A model generated the notes under the pieces. It saw only the letters and a program-made list of their open reading frames with translations, was not told where the DNA came from and searched no databases. Below are positions 16,275 through 24,153 of a DNA stretch of 64,000 nt, piece by piece (the stretch's first letter is position 1; every line of letters starts with the position of its first letter). Origin of the DNA: Hwanghaeella sp965227365 (GTDB taxonomy: Bacteria; Pseudomonadota; Alphaproteobacteria; UBA8366; Aestuariispiraceae); contig NZ_OZ245754.1 in the NCBI RefSeq assembly GCF_965227365.1, forward strand, positions 1 through 64,000, in the 5' to 3' direction. Position numbers and translations under genes: made by a program.

Positions 16275-17720
16275 ATGATCGATTTTCGCCCCGTCATTCA
16301 TATCATCGGTTGGATTGCCACCATGATCGGTGTGCTGCTGGCTCTGCCGACGGCCCTGGATATCACCGTCGGCAACCCGGACTGGAAACCTTTCCTGGCC
16401 AGCTCGCTGTTGAGCGTCTTCATCGGCGTCTTGCTCCTGCTGTCGACGATGCGGCATGAACCGCTGACGCTGGACCTGCGCCAAGCGTTCCTGGTGACCA
16501 TTTTGGGGTGGATCACTGTGTGCATTCTGGGAGCGATCCCGATGCTGGGTGTCCAGATCGGTTTTGTAGACGCTTTATTCGAAGCCGTCTCCGGCATCAC
16601 CACGACAGGGGCGACAATACTTACCGGCCTGGACAGTCTGCCCCCGGGTTTATTGCTCTGGCGTGCCTTGCTGCAATGGATCGGTGGGGTTGGCGTGATT
16701 GCCATGGCCACCCTGATGCTGCCGATGCTGCGGGTCGGCGGTATGCAGCTCTTCAAGATCGAAAGCTCGGACAAGTCTTCCGAGAAGGTCACGAACACAC
16801 TGACCACGATGTGGATGCTGATGTTGATCTATCTGATCCTGACCACGGCCTGCGGCGTTCTATACTATGCCTTCGGCATGAATGGGTTCGATGCGGCGAC
16901 CCATGCGATGGCGACGCTCTCCACCGGCGGGTTTTCCACCCATGACGCCTCCTTCGGCTATTTCAATGATCTGCGTCTTGAATGGGTTGCGACATTCTTC
17001 ATGTTCTGCGGCGCGCTGCCCTTCCTGTTGTATATCAAATCGGTCCAAGGTTATCCCAAGGCGCTCTTTGCCGATTCCCAGGTCCGGGTTTTCTTCTTCG
17101 CCCTGGTGCTGATCATCCTAGCAGTCAGCGTCTGGCAGGCTGAAACACGGGACATTTCGATCCAGGAGGCCCTTGCCGACACCGCCTTCAACATCACCTC
17201 CGTGGTTACGACCACCGGCTTTGCAACGGAAGATTACACGCAATGGGGATACGGGGCTTCCGGCCTGTTCCTGGTATTGATGTTCATGGGCGGATGCACG
17301 GGGTCGACATCCGGTTCCATCAAGATTTACCGCTATCAGATCCTGCACATCATCGTGCGGGCGCATATGAAACGGTTGATCAGTCCGCACCGTGTCGTCC
17401 CGCTTTCCTATAACGGCAAGGCGGTGTCGGAAGAGGTCGCTTTTTCGGTTCTCGCTTTCTTCGCGGTATTCATCGGCACCATCGCCGTCGTGACGGTCGG
17501 GTTGAGCTTCATGGGCCTGGACATCGTCACGGCCTATTCGGCGGCGGTAACGGCGATCACCAATGTCGGTCCCGGTTTGGGCGATGTCATCGGACCGGCT
17601 GGGAACTTCGCGACATTGACCGACCCGGCGAAAGTTCTGCTGACCGTCACGATGTTGGCCGGGCGGTTGGAAATCCTGGCCCTGCTGGTTGCGTTCGATC
17701 GGGATTTTTGGCGTTACTGA
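16275..17720 (+). CDS. trkH: TrkH-family potassium uptake channel subunit
   Basis: A 481-residue membrane protein matching TrkH/KtrB length. Four pore-loop filters are visible: SGITTTGAT, ATLSTGGFST, TSVVTTTGFAT and AITNVGPGLG, giving the four-fold pseudo-symmetric potassium pathway. The C-terminal RLEILALLV is also typical. It works with a cytoplasmic TrkA-type NAD-binding subunit, not encoded in this window. I start at the ATG giving MIDFRPVIHIIGW, because the upstream open frame is the Val-Thr repeat; no strong ribosome site is visible. Confidence 0.92.
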   Translation: MIDFRPVIHIIGWIATMIGVLLALPTALDITVGNPDWKPFLASSLLSVFIGVLLLLSTMRHEPLTLDLRQAFLVTILGWITVCILGAIPMLGVQIGFVDALFEAVSGITTTGATILTGLDSLPPGLLLWRALLQWIGGVGVIAMATLMLPMLRVGGMQLFKIESSDKSSEKVTNTLTTMWMLMLIYLILTTACGVLYYAFGMNGFDAATHAMATLSTGGFSTHDASFGYFNDLRLEWVATFFMFCGALPFLLYIKSVQGYPKALFADSQVRVFFFALVLIILAVSVWQAETRDISIQEALADTAFNITSVVTTTGFATEDYTQWGYGASGLFLVLMFMGGCTGSTSGSIKIYRYQILHIIVRAHMKRLISPHRVVPLSYNGKAVSEEVAFSVLAFFAVFIGTIAVVTVGLSFMGLDIVTAYSAAVTAITNVGPGLGDVIGPAGNFATLTDPAKVLLTVTMLAGRLEILALLVAFDRDFWRY

Positions 17721-17817
17721 CCCCGGCGCCGTACGTTCCATGCCGTGCCGCCCTTGTCAGTCATCCTTAAACTGGGCATCTAGGGACGGGGTCGGCAGGA
17801 TTAATGCGGAGCATCCC

Positions 17818-18369
17818 GTGCAGCACGAAAAGGCGAACAAGTTGAAACAGGACAACCAAGCCCAGCCTGTCGGACGGGCCGCGGAACATCTGGAAGATGA
17901 CCGCATGGCCCATCTTATCCGCTATGTGGCGCGCGGTTTGACCCGGTCGCTTCAGCTTCGTCTGGCCCAACACGACCTTCAGTTCGGCCTATGGGTTTAT
18001 CTGCGCATCCTGTGGGACAATGACGGTTTGACCCAAAGGGAGTTGAGCGATCGTGCGGGCCTGATGCAGTCGACGACACATACCGCGCTCGCGAAACTGG
18101 AAGCGAAGGGGTATGTGACGCGCCATCATCCGGACGGCGACCGCAAGAAGCGCATCGTACATTTGACACCGGCCGGCAGGGCTGCGCGCAAACTACTGGA
18201 GCCCTTGGCGGAAGAGGTAAACGCAACCTCGATGACGGGCATTGCCCCGGAAGAGGTCGATCTGGTTCGCAGGGTGTTGCTGCAGATGGCGGTCAACCTC
18301 GACAAGGACGAGGAACAGTCCCTGTTGGCCGGGCAGAAGGTGCCGCCAACCCGGCTGCAGAATATCTAG
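17818..18369 (+). CDS. MarR-family transcriptional regulator of the phthalate-type cluster
   Basis: A 183-residue MarR protein with the winged helix around TQRELSDRAGLMQSTTHTAL and the wing at HHPDGDRKKRIVHLTPAG. It starts at GTG 17818, seven bases after CGGAG. It is convergent with the Rieske oxygenase gene and is the only regulator in the 17.8-27.6 kb block. Two palindromes, TTAGATATCTAA (19700-19711) and TTAGACGTCTAA (22999-23010), have the size and symmetry of MarR operators and lie over predicted transcription starts. I infer that this protein represses both promoters and is released by a pathway metabolite. Confidence 0.88.
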   Translation: MQHEKANKLKQDNQAQPVGRAAEHLEDDRMAHLIRYVARGLTRSLQLRLAQHDLQFGLWVYLRILWDNDGLTQRELSDRAGLMQSTTHTALAKLEAKGYVTRHHPDGDRKKRIVHLTPAGRAARKLLEPLAEEVNATSMTGIAPEEVDLVRRVLLQMAVNLDKDEEQSLLAGQKVPPTRLQNI

Positions 18370-18370
18370 G

Positions 18371-18387
18371 GTTCCGGCCGACGGAAC
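18371..18387. terminator. Short hairpin between convergent MarR and Rieske genes
   Basis: GTTCCG and CGGAAC form a 6-bp stem with a 5-base loop in the 27-base gap between two convergent stops. There is no T-tract on either strand, so any terminator function is weak. Confidence 0.35.
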
Positions 18388-18396
18388 GAGAGGCGG

Positions 18397-19674
18397 CTAT
18401 TCCGCGGCCGCGGACCCCGCCACCTTGGTTCGCCAATCCACAGTTTTCGGCAAGACTTCCTGATAGGATTGGATCGTTGCCCGCGGCGGCACGTCGTCTC
18501 CGGTGCCGAGGGCGTCGCCATGATCGGCCATCCGCTTCGCGGCATCCACCATCAAACGGCGGAATTCGACGATCGCAAGGTCGGACGCCCCAAGGATATC
18601 CTTGCTTCGGTCGACCATCGGGCCCATCCCGACCCACATGGCGATGTCCTGGTTCGGAATGCCTTTGATTCCCGTCATGTTGCCGTCCTTCATCAGCGCG
18701 CGATCCTGCAGGAAATTGTTTTCCAGGCAGCGCACCGGGCTCCAATCCGGGTTCAGGTCGACGCCCGGTTCCGCCGCGCAGAACCGCCGCCACTCCTGTG
18801 TTCCGATACAGCGTTCCGGGTCGCCCCAGGCGATGAAGTAGAAATAGCTGTGCGTGTCGTCCATCGGGACGATGACCGATGCGACGTTGTACAGGTTGTT
18901 CGGTGGGATCAGCGAGACGAAGGGCGCGATATACTCGGTAACCCGGATATAGTCGTGCGTTGCCGCATTCTTGATCGGCCGGCGAATGGCGGCGTAGTGG
19001 AAGCCATATGGCGTGCGTTCGATCTGCAGGCGGGGGGACTTGTCTGTTGACGGCCGATACCAGCTCTTGTCATCCGCCTCCGCGCCGGTGACCCGTGCCG
19101 GTTTCATGTCGGAATGGTGCAGCGAGGAAGAATGGGCCGAGTCGATCTGCCCTTCCTGGATCTGGGCCCAATTGCAGGGAATCGCGATCTTCAGAATGCT
19201 GACCTGATCGGTCTCGTCATGGGCGAAGGGCGGCGGGTCGAAAGCGGGCATGTCCGCTTCGTCCCCCAAATAGGCCCAGACGAAACCGCCGCTTTCGCGA
19301 ACCGGATAGCTGCGGTGTTTGACCTTTTCCTTCAAGGCGCTTTCCGGTGGTTCGGACGCCATTTCCGTCACCGTGCCGGTCACGTCGATCTTCCATCCGT
19401 GATACAGGCAACGCAGGCCGCATTCCTCGTTGCGGCCCAGCGCCAGCAGCGCGTGGCGGTGCGGGCAATACCCGTCCAAGACGCCAAGACGACCGTCGGT
19501 GTCGCGGAAGGCGACCAGTTCATCACCCAAAATTCTGAGCCGTACCGGCGTGCCGTCCGGCTCGGCGACTTCCTCCGACATGCATACAGGAATCCAATGA
19601 CGGCGCATCAACCGGCCCATGGGGGCTTCGCCCTCGACACGGCACAACAGCTCGTTTTCCTCCTGCGTAAGCAT
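18397..19674 (-). CDS. pht3: Rieske non-heme iron oxygenase, phthalate 4,5-dioxygenase-like
   Basis: A 425-residue oxygenase component. The Rieske 2Fe-2S ligands are Cys70/His72 (CPH) and Cys89/His92 (CLYH). The mononuclear iron site begins with Asp178, His181 and His186 in GQIDSAHSSSLHH, close to the IDSSH pattern of phthalate dioxygenase. The N-terminus (MLTQEENELL) is also typical of that subgroup. It would insert O2 into an aromatic ring to give a cis-dihydrodiol. Strong GGAGGCGG ribosome site; promoter with operator in the divergent gap. Partner genes for reductase, dehydrogenase and decarboxylase lie across the gap. Phthalate is the best guess; other aromatic or pyridine dicarboxylates are possible. 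Confidence 0.88.
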   Translation of the reverse strand: MLTQEENELLCRVEGEAPMGRLMRRHWIPVCMSEEVAEPDGTPVRLRILGDELVAFRDTDGRLGVLDGYCPHRHALLALGRNEECGLRCLYHGWKIDVTGTVTEMASEPPESALKEKVKHRSYPVRESGGFVWAYLGDEADMPAFDPPPFAHDETDQVSILKIAIPCNWAQIQEGQIDSAHSSSLHHSDMKPARVTGAEADDKSWYRPSTDKSPRLQIERTPYGFHYAAIRRPIKNAATHDYIRVTEYIAPFVSLIPPNNLYNVASVIVPMDDTHSYFYFIAWGDPERCIGTQEWRRFCAAEPGVDLNPDWSPVRCLENNFLQDRALMKDGNMTGIKGIPNQDIAMWVGMGPMVDRSKDILGASDLAIVEFRRLMVDAAKRMADHGDALGTGDDVPPRATIQSYQEVLPKTVDWRTKVAGSAAAE

Positions 19675-19699
19675 TTTCCGCCTCCAGCGATATTTTTTG

Positions 19700-19746
19700 T
19701 TAGATATCTAATAAAAAATTGTAGCGCCTTTTGCCAATGCCGTCTA
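19700..19746 (-). promoter_or_regulatory. Rieske promoter with MarR-type operator TTAGATATCTAA
   Basis: Read on the minus strand, TAGACG (19741-19746) and TACAAT (19718-19723) form -35 and -10 boxes with a 17-base spacer. Six bases further lies the perfect palindrome TTAGATATCTAA (19700-19711), covering the expected transcription start. This is the classic position for repression. The same arrangement recurs at 22964-23010. The palindrome sits in the divergent gap, so it could also control the reductase operon on the plus strand, for which I could not place a promoter. Confidence 0.65.
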
Positions 19747-19794
19747 GTCTCATCACCGGCCCGGCAAGAGGCCGCAGAAGAAAATGGGTGGCGA

Positions 19795-20730
19795 ATGTTG
19801 GACTTGGTGATCCGCGGGAAGCGCGCTCTCGCGGAAGGTATATTCGAATTCGAACTGGTTGCCGCGGATGGCAGCACGTTGCCGGAATTCAGCGCGGGCG
19901 GGCATCTGCCCGTCGAAACTCCCTCCGGGGGAATGCGGCAGTATTCCCTTTCGAACAACCCGTCTGAACGCGATCGATATGTCATCGGCGTGAAGCTGGA
20001 GCCCGAGGGGCGCGGTGGATCTCGGTCCATGATCGAGGATACGGTTGAGGGCGACCAACTGAAAGCCCTGCCGCCGGAAAACGATTTCCCGCTGGTGGAC
20101 GCACCCGCCTATATCCTGATCGCCGGCGGCATCGGTATTACGCCGATCCTTTCCATGGCGCGTGTCCTTACCGTGCGCGGCAAGCCTTTCAAACTGATCT
20201 ATTGCACCCGTTCGCCGGCCTTGACGGCATATGAGGATGTGCTTTCCTCCGGCGACGTGTCGGGTGAGATCACGATCCATCATGACGATGGCGATCCGGA
20301 CAAGGTCTACGATTTTTGGGATCTGTTTGAAGAACCGAGCAAGGCCCATGTCTATTGCTGCGGTCCGAAACCGCTGATGGAGGAGGTCAAAGGCGTTACC
20401 GGACATTGGCCCGAGAGCGCCATTCATTTCGAAGACTTTAAACCGGTCGAGATGTTCCGTGCCGCCGACGTGGCGTTCGAGGTTACCTTGGCGAAGTCAG
20501 GCAGGACGGTCACGGTCCCGGTCGGTACGACGGTCCTGGATGCCGTGCGCACGGCCGGCGTCAAAGTCGCCAGTTCCTGTGAAAGCGGCACCTGCGGCAC
20601 GTGCAAGACGACCTATCTCTCCGGAAATGTCGACCATCGAGATCTGGTCCTGATGCCGGAGGAAAAGACGGACAAGGTAATGATCTGCGTCTCGCGCGCT
20701 GATGAAGGGGGAATGGTCCTTGACCTCTGA
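19795..20730 (+). CDS. pht2: Phthalate dioxygenase reductase-like oxidoreductase (FMN, NAD, plant-type 2Fe-2S)
   Basis: A 311-residue class IA oxygenase reductase. The flavin-binding RQYSL is at 48-52, the nucleotide-binding GGIGITP at 111-117, and a C-terminal plant-type ferredoxin domain has Cys262, Cys267, Cys270 and Cys298 (CX4CX2CX27C). This order of FMN, NADH and Fe-S domains is that of phthalate dioxygenase reductase. It passes electrons from NADH to the Rieske oxygenase encoded divergently. I start at the ATG giving MLDLVIRGKR. The next gene begins 29 bases before its stop. Confidence 0.9.
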   Translation: MLDLVIRGKRALAEGIFEFELVAADGSTLPEFSAGGHLPVETPSGGMRQYSLSNNPSERDRYVIGVKLEPEGRGGSRSMIEDTVEGDQLKALPPENDFPLVDAPAYILIAGGIGITPILSMARVLTVRGKPFKLIYCTRSPALTAYEDVLSSGDVSGEITIHHDDGDPDKVYDFWDLFEEPSKAHVYCCGPKPLMEEVKGVTGHWPESAIHFEDFKPVEMFRAADVAFEVTLAKSGRTVTVPVGTTVLDAVRTAGVKVASSCESGTCGTCKTTYLSGNVDHRDLVLMPEEKTDKVMICVSRADEGGMVLDL

Positions 20731-21910
20731 TCCCGCCATCCGCCTTGGCGTAGCCGGGTTGGGCCGGGCCTTTGTTCTGACTTTGCCCAGCTTCAAGGCG
20801 GACCCGCGGGTTGAACTGGTGGCCTGTGCCGCGCCGCGGGAGGCGTCGCGCGAAGCCTTCCTGAACGAATTCGGCGGCAGTGCCTATGCGTCGGTTGAGG
20901 AACTCTGCGCCGATCCGTCGGTCGAGGCGGTTTACATCGCCACTCCGCACCAGATGCACAGGGAACATGCAGAGGCGGCTTTGCAAGCCGGCAAACACGT
21001 GCTGGTCGACAAGCCGCTTTGTGTTTCAATGATCGATGCGCTTGCCATTGCGGAAACTACGGAAAAGACGGGGCGCCATGTCATTGTCGGGCCGAGCCAC
21101 AGTTTCGACCTGCCGGTGCTGAAGGCGCTGGAATTGATCGAGAGCGGCGCCTACGGCCAGGTCCGGATGCTTCATGCCCTGAACTATACCGATTTTCTCT
21201 ACCGGCCGCGACGGCCTGAGGAATTGGTGACGGATGAAGGCGGCGGTGTGGTCTTCAGCCAGGGGATACATCAGATCGACATCGTCCGTTTGCTGGGCGG
21301 CGGCATGGCGTCGTCGCTCCGCGCCTCGGCCGGAGCCTGGGACCCGCAGCGGCCGACGGAATGCGCCTATGCGGCGCATCTGACCTTCGAGAACGGCGCT
21401 TTCGCGAGCCTCACCTATTCCGGCTTCGCCCATTTCGACAGCAATGAATATTGCGGATGGACCGGCGAACTCGGCCATCCGGTGGATCCCACGGGATATG
21501 GCGGCGCACGTCGCGCCTTGATGGCGGTCGAAGACCATGAAGCGGAAGCGCGCCTGAAATCCGACCGGACCTTCGGCGCGTCAGCGGCCCTTCCCGGGGG
21601 CAGCGAAAACGAACATTTCGGCCCTCTGATCGTCAGTTGTGATAAGGCGGATCTTCGGCTGACGCCCCAGGGCGTTTGGGTCTACGGGCATCTGGAGAAG
21701 GAGTTCATCCAGGTCCCGGTCGGGCCGGTGCCTCGGCGCGGGGTTATCGATGCGCTCTGGGCCGCGGTCCGTCGCGGGTGTCCGGCTATTCAGGATGCGC
21801 GATGGGGCGCGGCCAGTCTGGAAGTATGTCACGCTATCCTGACATCGGCGCGCGAAGGGCGTGAGGTCGAGCTTGAACATCAGGTGCCGGTGCGCCGGAC
21901 GACACAATAA
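20702..21910 (+). CDS. pht4: Gfo/Idh/MocA-family dehydrogenase, Pht4-like
   Basis: A 402-residue NAD(P)-dependent dehydrogenase with the N-terminal Rossmann segment LGVAGLGRA and the family motif DKPLC (EKP-type). The C-terminal alpha/beta domain carries GGGVVFSQGIHQIDIVRLL, whose His is catalytic in relatives. In phthalate catabolism Pht4, of this family, oxidises 4,5-dihydro-4,5-dihydroxyphthalate to 4,5-dihydroxyphthalate; position between reductase and decarboxylase genes supports that role. ATG 20702 overlaps the reductase gene by 29 bases. TTG 20720, behind AAGGGGGA, is an alternative start. Confidence 0.85.
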   Translation: MKGEWSLTSDPAIRLGVAGLGRAFVLTLPSFKADPRVELVACAAPREASREAFLNEFGGSAYASVEELCADPSVEAVYIATPHQMHREHAEAALQAGKHVLVDKPLCVSMIDALAIAETTEKTGRHVIVGPSHSFDLPVLKALELIESGAYGQVRMLHALNYTDFLYRPRRPEELVTDEGGGVVFSQGIHQIDIVRLLGGGMASSLRASAGAWDPQRPTECAYAAHLTFENGAFASLTYSGFAHFDSNEYCGWTGELGHPVDPTGYGGARRALMAVEDHEAEARLKSDRTFGASAALPGGSENEHFGPLIVSCDKADLRLTPQGVWVYGHLEKEFIQVPVGPVPRRGVIDALWAAVRRGCPAIQDARWGAASLEVCHAILTSAREGREVELEHQVPVRRTTQ

Positions 21911-21930
21911 ATCGGGGGTTGGGAGGAAAA

Positions 21931-22923
21931 ATGTCGAAACTACGTCTCTCCATCGCAATGGGCGATTACGACAGGACGCGGGCGATCTATGACGGCCGCG
22001 TGCAGATCGACGGTATTGATCCCGTCTGCATGTTGCAGGTGCCGGAGGAAATGTTCTTCCGCGCCTTTCGCCATCATGCCTATGACGTGTCGGAGATTTC
22101 CTTCTCCTCCTATGTGGTCAGCCTGACGCGGCCCGACCCGCATTATGTCGCCATACCCGTTTTCCTCAGCCGCGCCTTCCGACATACCTCGATCTATGTG
22201 AACAGGAATGCGGGGATCTCGAAGCCCGAGGATCTGAAGGGTCGCAAGGTCGGCATCGCGGAATATCAGCTGACGGCGAATGTCTGGGCGCGCGCCATTC
22301 TGCAGGACGATTTCGGCGTGGCGCCGTCGGATGTGGACTGGATCCGCGGCGGCATGGACACGCCGGGCCGGCCTGAAAAGCTGAAAATCGATCTGCCGCC
22401 GGATGTGCGGGTGACGCCCGCGCCGGAAGGGGCGACGCTGAACGCTATGTTGGCGGAAGGGGAGATCGATGCCTTTATCGGCCCTCGGGCGCCGCGTTCC
22501 TTCCAGGAGGGTGATCCGCGCGTCGGCCGGTTGTTCGAGGATACGGTCGCGGTTGCGGAGGAATATTACCGGCGCACCAAACGTTTCCCGATCATGCATC
22601 TCCTGGGCGTTCGGCGCAGTTTGGCGGAAGAGCATCCCTGGGTTCCGGGCGCCCTGCTGAAGGCGTTCAGCGCCGCTAAGAAACTGTCGCAGGATGCGCT
22701 GGACGATACCTCGGCCACCAAGGTCACCATGCCTTTCGTCGAGGATACCCTGCATCGCGCCCGTAGCCTGATCGGCCCGGACTTCTGGTCCTACGGCGTC
22801 GGCGCGAACCGTGATATCCTGGATTACTTCCTGGAGCAGCACCACCGGCAGGGATTGTCGACCAGACGGGTGGCGGTGGACGAACTGTTCCATCCCTCGA
22901 CCCAGGAATCGTTCAGCTTATGA
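21931..22923 (+). CDS. pht5: 4,5-dihydroxyphthalate decarboxylase-like protein
   Basis: A 330-residue protein of the family whose type member is Pht5. Its fold resembles periplasmic binding proteins, but it has no signal peptide and acts in the cytoplasm. Family features include the N-terminal LSIAMGDYDR, FSSYV, and GRKVGIAEYQLTANVWAR followed by DVDWIRGG. Pht5 decarboxylates 4,5-dihydroxyphthalate to protocatechuate. It is last of the three-gene reductase-dehydrogenase-decarboxylase unit, with GGGAGG just before the ATG. No ring-cleavage enzyme for protocatechuate is in the window, so the lower pathway must be elsewhere. Confidence 0.85.
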   Translation: MSKLRLSIAMGDYDRTRAIYDGRVQIDGIDPVCMLQVPEEMFFRAFRHHAYDVSEISFSSYVVSLTRPDPHYVAIPVFLSRAFRHTSIYVNRNAGISKPEDLKGRKVGIAEYQLTANVWARAILQDDFGVAPSDVDWIRGGMDTPGRPEKLKIDLPPDVRVTPAPEGATLNAMLAEGEIDAFIGPRAPRSFQEGDPRVGRLFEDTVAVAEEYYRRTKRFPIMHLLGVRRSLAEEHPWVPGALLKAFSAAKKLSQDALDDTSATKVTMPFVEDTLHRARSLIGPDFWSYGVGANRDILDYFLEQHHRQGLSTRRVAVDELFHPSTQESFSL

Positions 22924-22963
22924 CGCGTCGCGCCCATCCGGGACGGGGTCGACAAATGCTCGT

Positions 22964-23010
22964 TTGACACCGTTTCGCGATGGACTGTACCATCATTGTT
23001 AGACGTCTAA
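22964..23010 (+). promoter_or_regulatory. TAXI operon promoter with MarR-type operator TTAGACGTCTAA
   Basis: A consensus -35 TTGACA (22964-22969) is followed after 18 bases by TACCAT (22988-22993). Five bases later lies the palindrome TTAGACGTCTAA (22999-23010), over the expected start of transcription. Ten of its twelve bases equal the palindrome in the Rieske promoter, and the two differing positions are the central pair. The geometry predicts repression of the TAXI transporter operon by the same regulator. Confidence 0.7.
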
Positions 23011-23081
23011 GAATAATAGCCGGACAAATCGGCATCTCAGGCGAAAACGGCACATCAAGTGCTATGTTTAGGGAGGAATAC

Positions 23082-24077
23082 ATGATCAACAGGTTCAAGA
23101 GTGTGTTTGTGGCTGCGTCCGTTCTTGCGGGCGCGGTTTTGCCGCTGCAATCGGCCCATGCGGAATATAACCTGACCCTGTGCGGTGCCAGCCCGGGCGG
23201 GTTGTGGTCGCTGTTGGGGGCGGGTGTCGATGCCGCGGTGAAGGCGTCCTATCCGGGCTCCACGGTCACCTATCAGACATCCGGCGGCGGTTTCGCGAAC
23301 GTCGTTCAGATCGACCAGAAGAAATGCGACCTCGCCATCATCCATGATGCGGAAGTGAAAGCGGCCCGCAGCGGACAACCGCCGTTCTCAGGTCCGGTCG
23401 ACAGCATGCGGTCGGTCGCCGTCATGTATACCTGGGCGCCGATGCAGTTGCTGATCAGCAAGTCCTACGCGGAAGAGCACGGCATCAACACGATGGAAGA
23501 CATCGCCGCAAAGAAAGTGCCGATCAACATCCTGCTGAACAAGAAGGGCAATGTCGTCTCGGATATCGGCGCATCCATGCTGACCGCGGTCGGGGCCTCT
23601 CCGGAACAGATCGAGGAATGGGGCGGCAGCGTCACCTATGCGGCCTCGAAGGAACAGGGCGAATTGATGCGCGACCGCCGGGCGGACGCCATTCTCAATT
23701 CCCTCTTCGTGAACCACAGTTCCATCCGCGAATTGGCCAATGCGATCGATCTGAAACTGGTTCCCGTCACCAAGGCAACGGCCGACAAGGTGGCTGGGGA
23801 ATGGAACATCAACAACTTCACGATCAAGGGCGGTACCTATCCTTGGGCGCCTGACGATACGCTGACAATCACGGTTTCGGCCCAGCTCTTCGTTCGCGAG
23901 GACGCGGACCCGACCATGGTCAAGGACGTCACCACGGCCCTGATCGACAATGCCGATAAGGTCAGCGGTGTGCACAAGGCAATGAAGGCTTTGGATGCCA
24001 AGCTGATGGCGACGGCCTCGGCCGCCCCGTATCACACGGCGGCGGAAGAAGTCTACAAGGCCAAGGGCCTGCGCTAA
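23082..24077 (+). CDS. TAXI-family TRAP transporter substrate-binding protein
   Basis: A 331-residue periplasmic protein. The N-terminus has a signal peptide (basic MINRFKS, hydrophobic core, likely cleavage after SAHA). The mature protein has the TAXI pattern: a glycine-rich start CGASPGGLWSLLGAG and YQTSGGGFANV. It binds a small acid and feeds the fused TAXI permease encoded next. The ATG is preceded by GGGAGGAA. Promoter and operator sit directly upstream, and the neighbouring Pht-type genes suggest an aromatic or heterocyclic carboxylate as ligand. Confidence 0.9.
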   Translation: MINRFKSVFVAASVLAGAVLPLQSAHAEYNLTLCGASPGGLWSLLGAGVDAAVKASYPGSTVTYQTSGGGFANVVQIDQKKCDLAIIHDAEVKAARSGQPPFSGPVDSMRSVAVMYTWAPMQLLISKSYAEEHGINTMEDIAAKKVPINILLNKKGNVVSDIGASMLTAVGASPEQIEEWGGSVTYAASKEQGELMRDRRADAILNSLFVNHSSIRELANAIDLKLVPVTKATADKVAGEWNINNFTIKGGTYPWAPDDTLTITVSAQLFVREDADPTMVKDVTTALIDNADKVSGVHKAMKALDAKLMATASAAPYHTAAEEVYKAKGLR

Positions 24078-24090
24078 GAGCGGATTATGC

Positions 24091-24114
24091 GGGTCGGCAC
24101 GCTTGTGCCGGCCC
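24091..24114. terminator. Intercistronic hairpin after the TAXI binding-protein gene
   Basis: GGGTCGGCAC and GTGCCGGCCC form a 10-bp stem with one G-T wobble and a GCTT loop, followed by CTTTCC. It lies between the binding-protein and permease genes, where partial termination or mRNA stabilisation commonly raises expression of the binding protein over the permease. Confidence 0.55.
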
Positions 24115-24153
24115 CTTTCCGCATGGCCGTGAATTTATTGCAGGAAAATTGAA

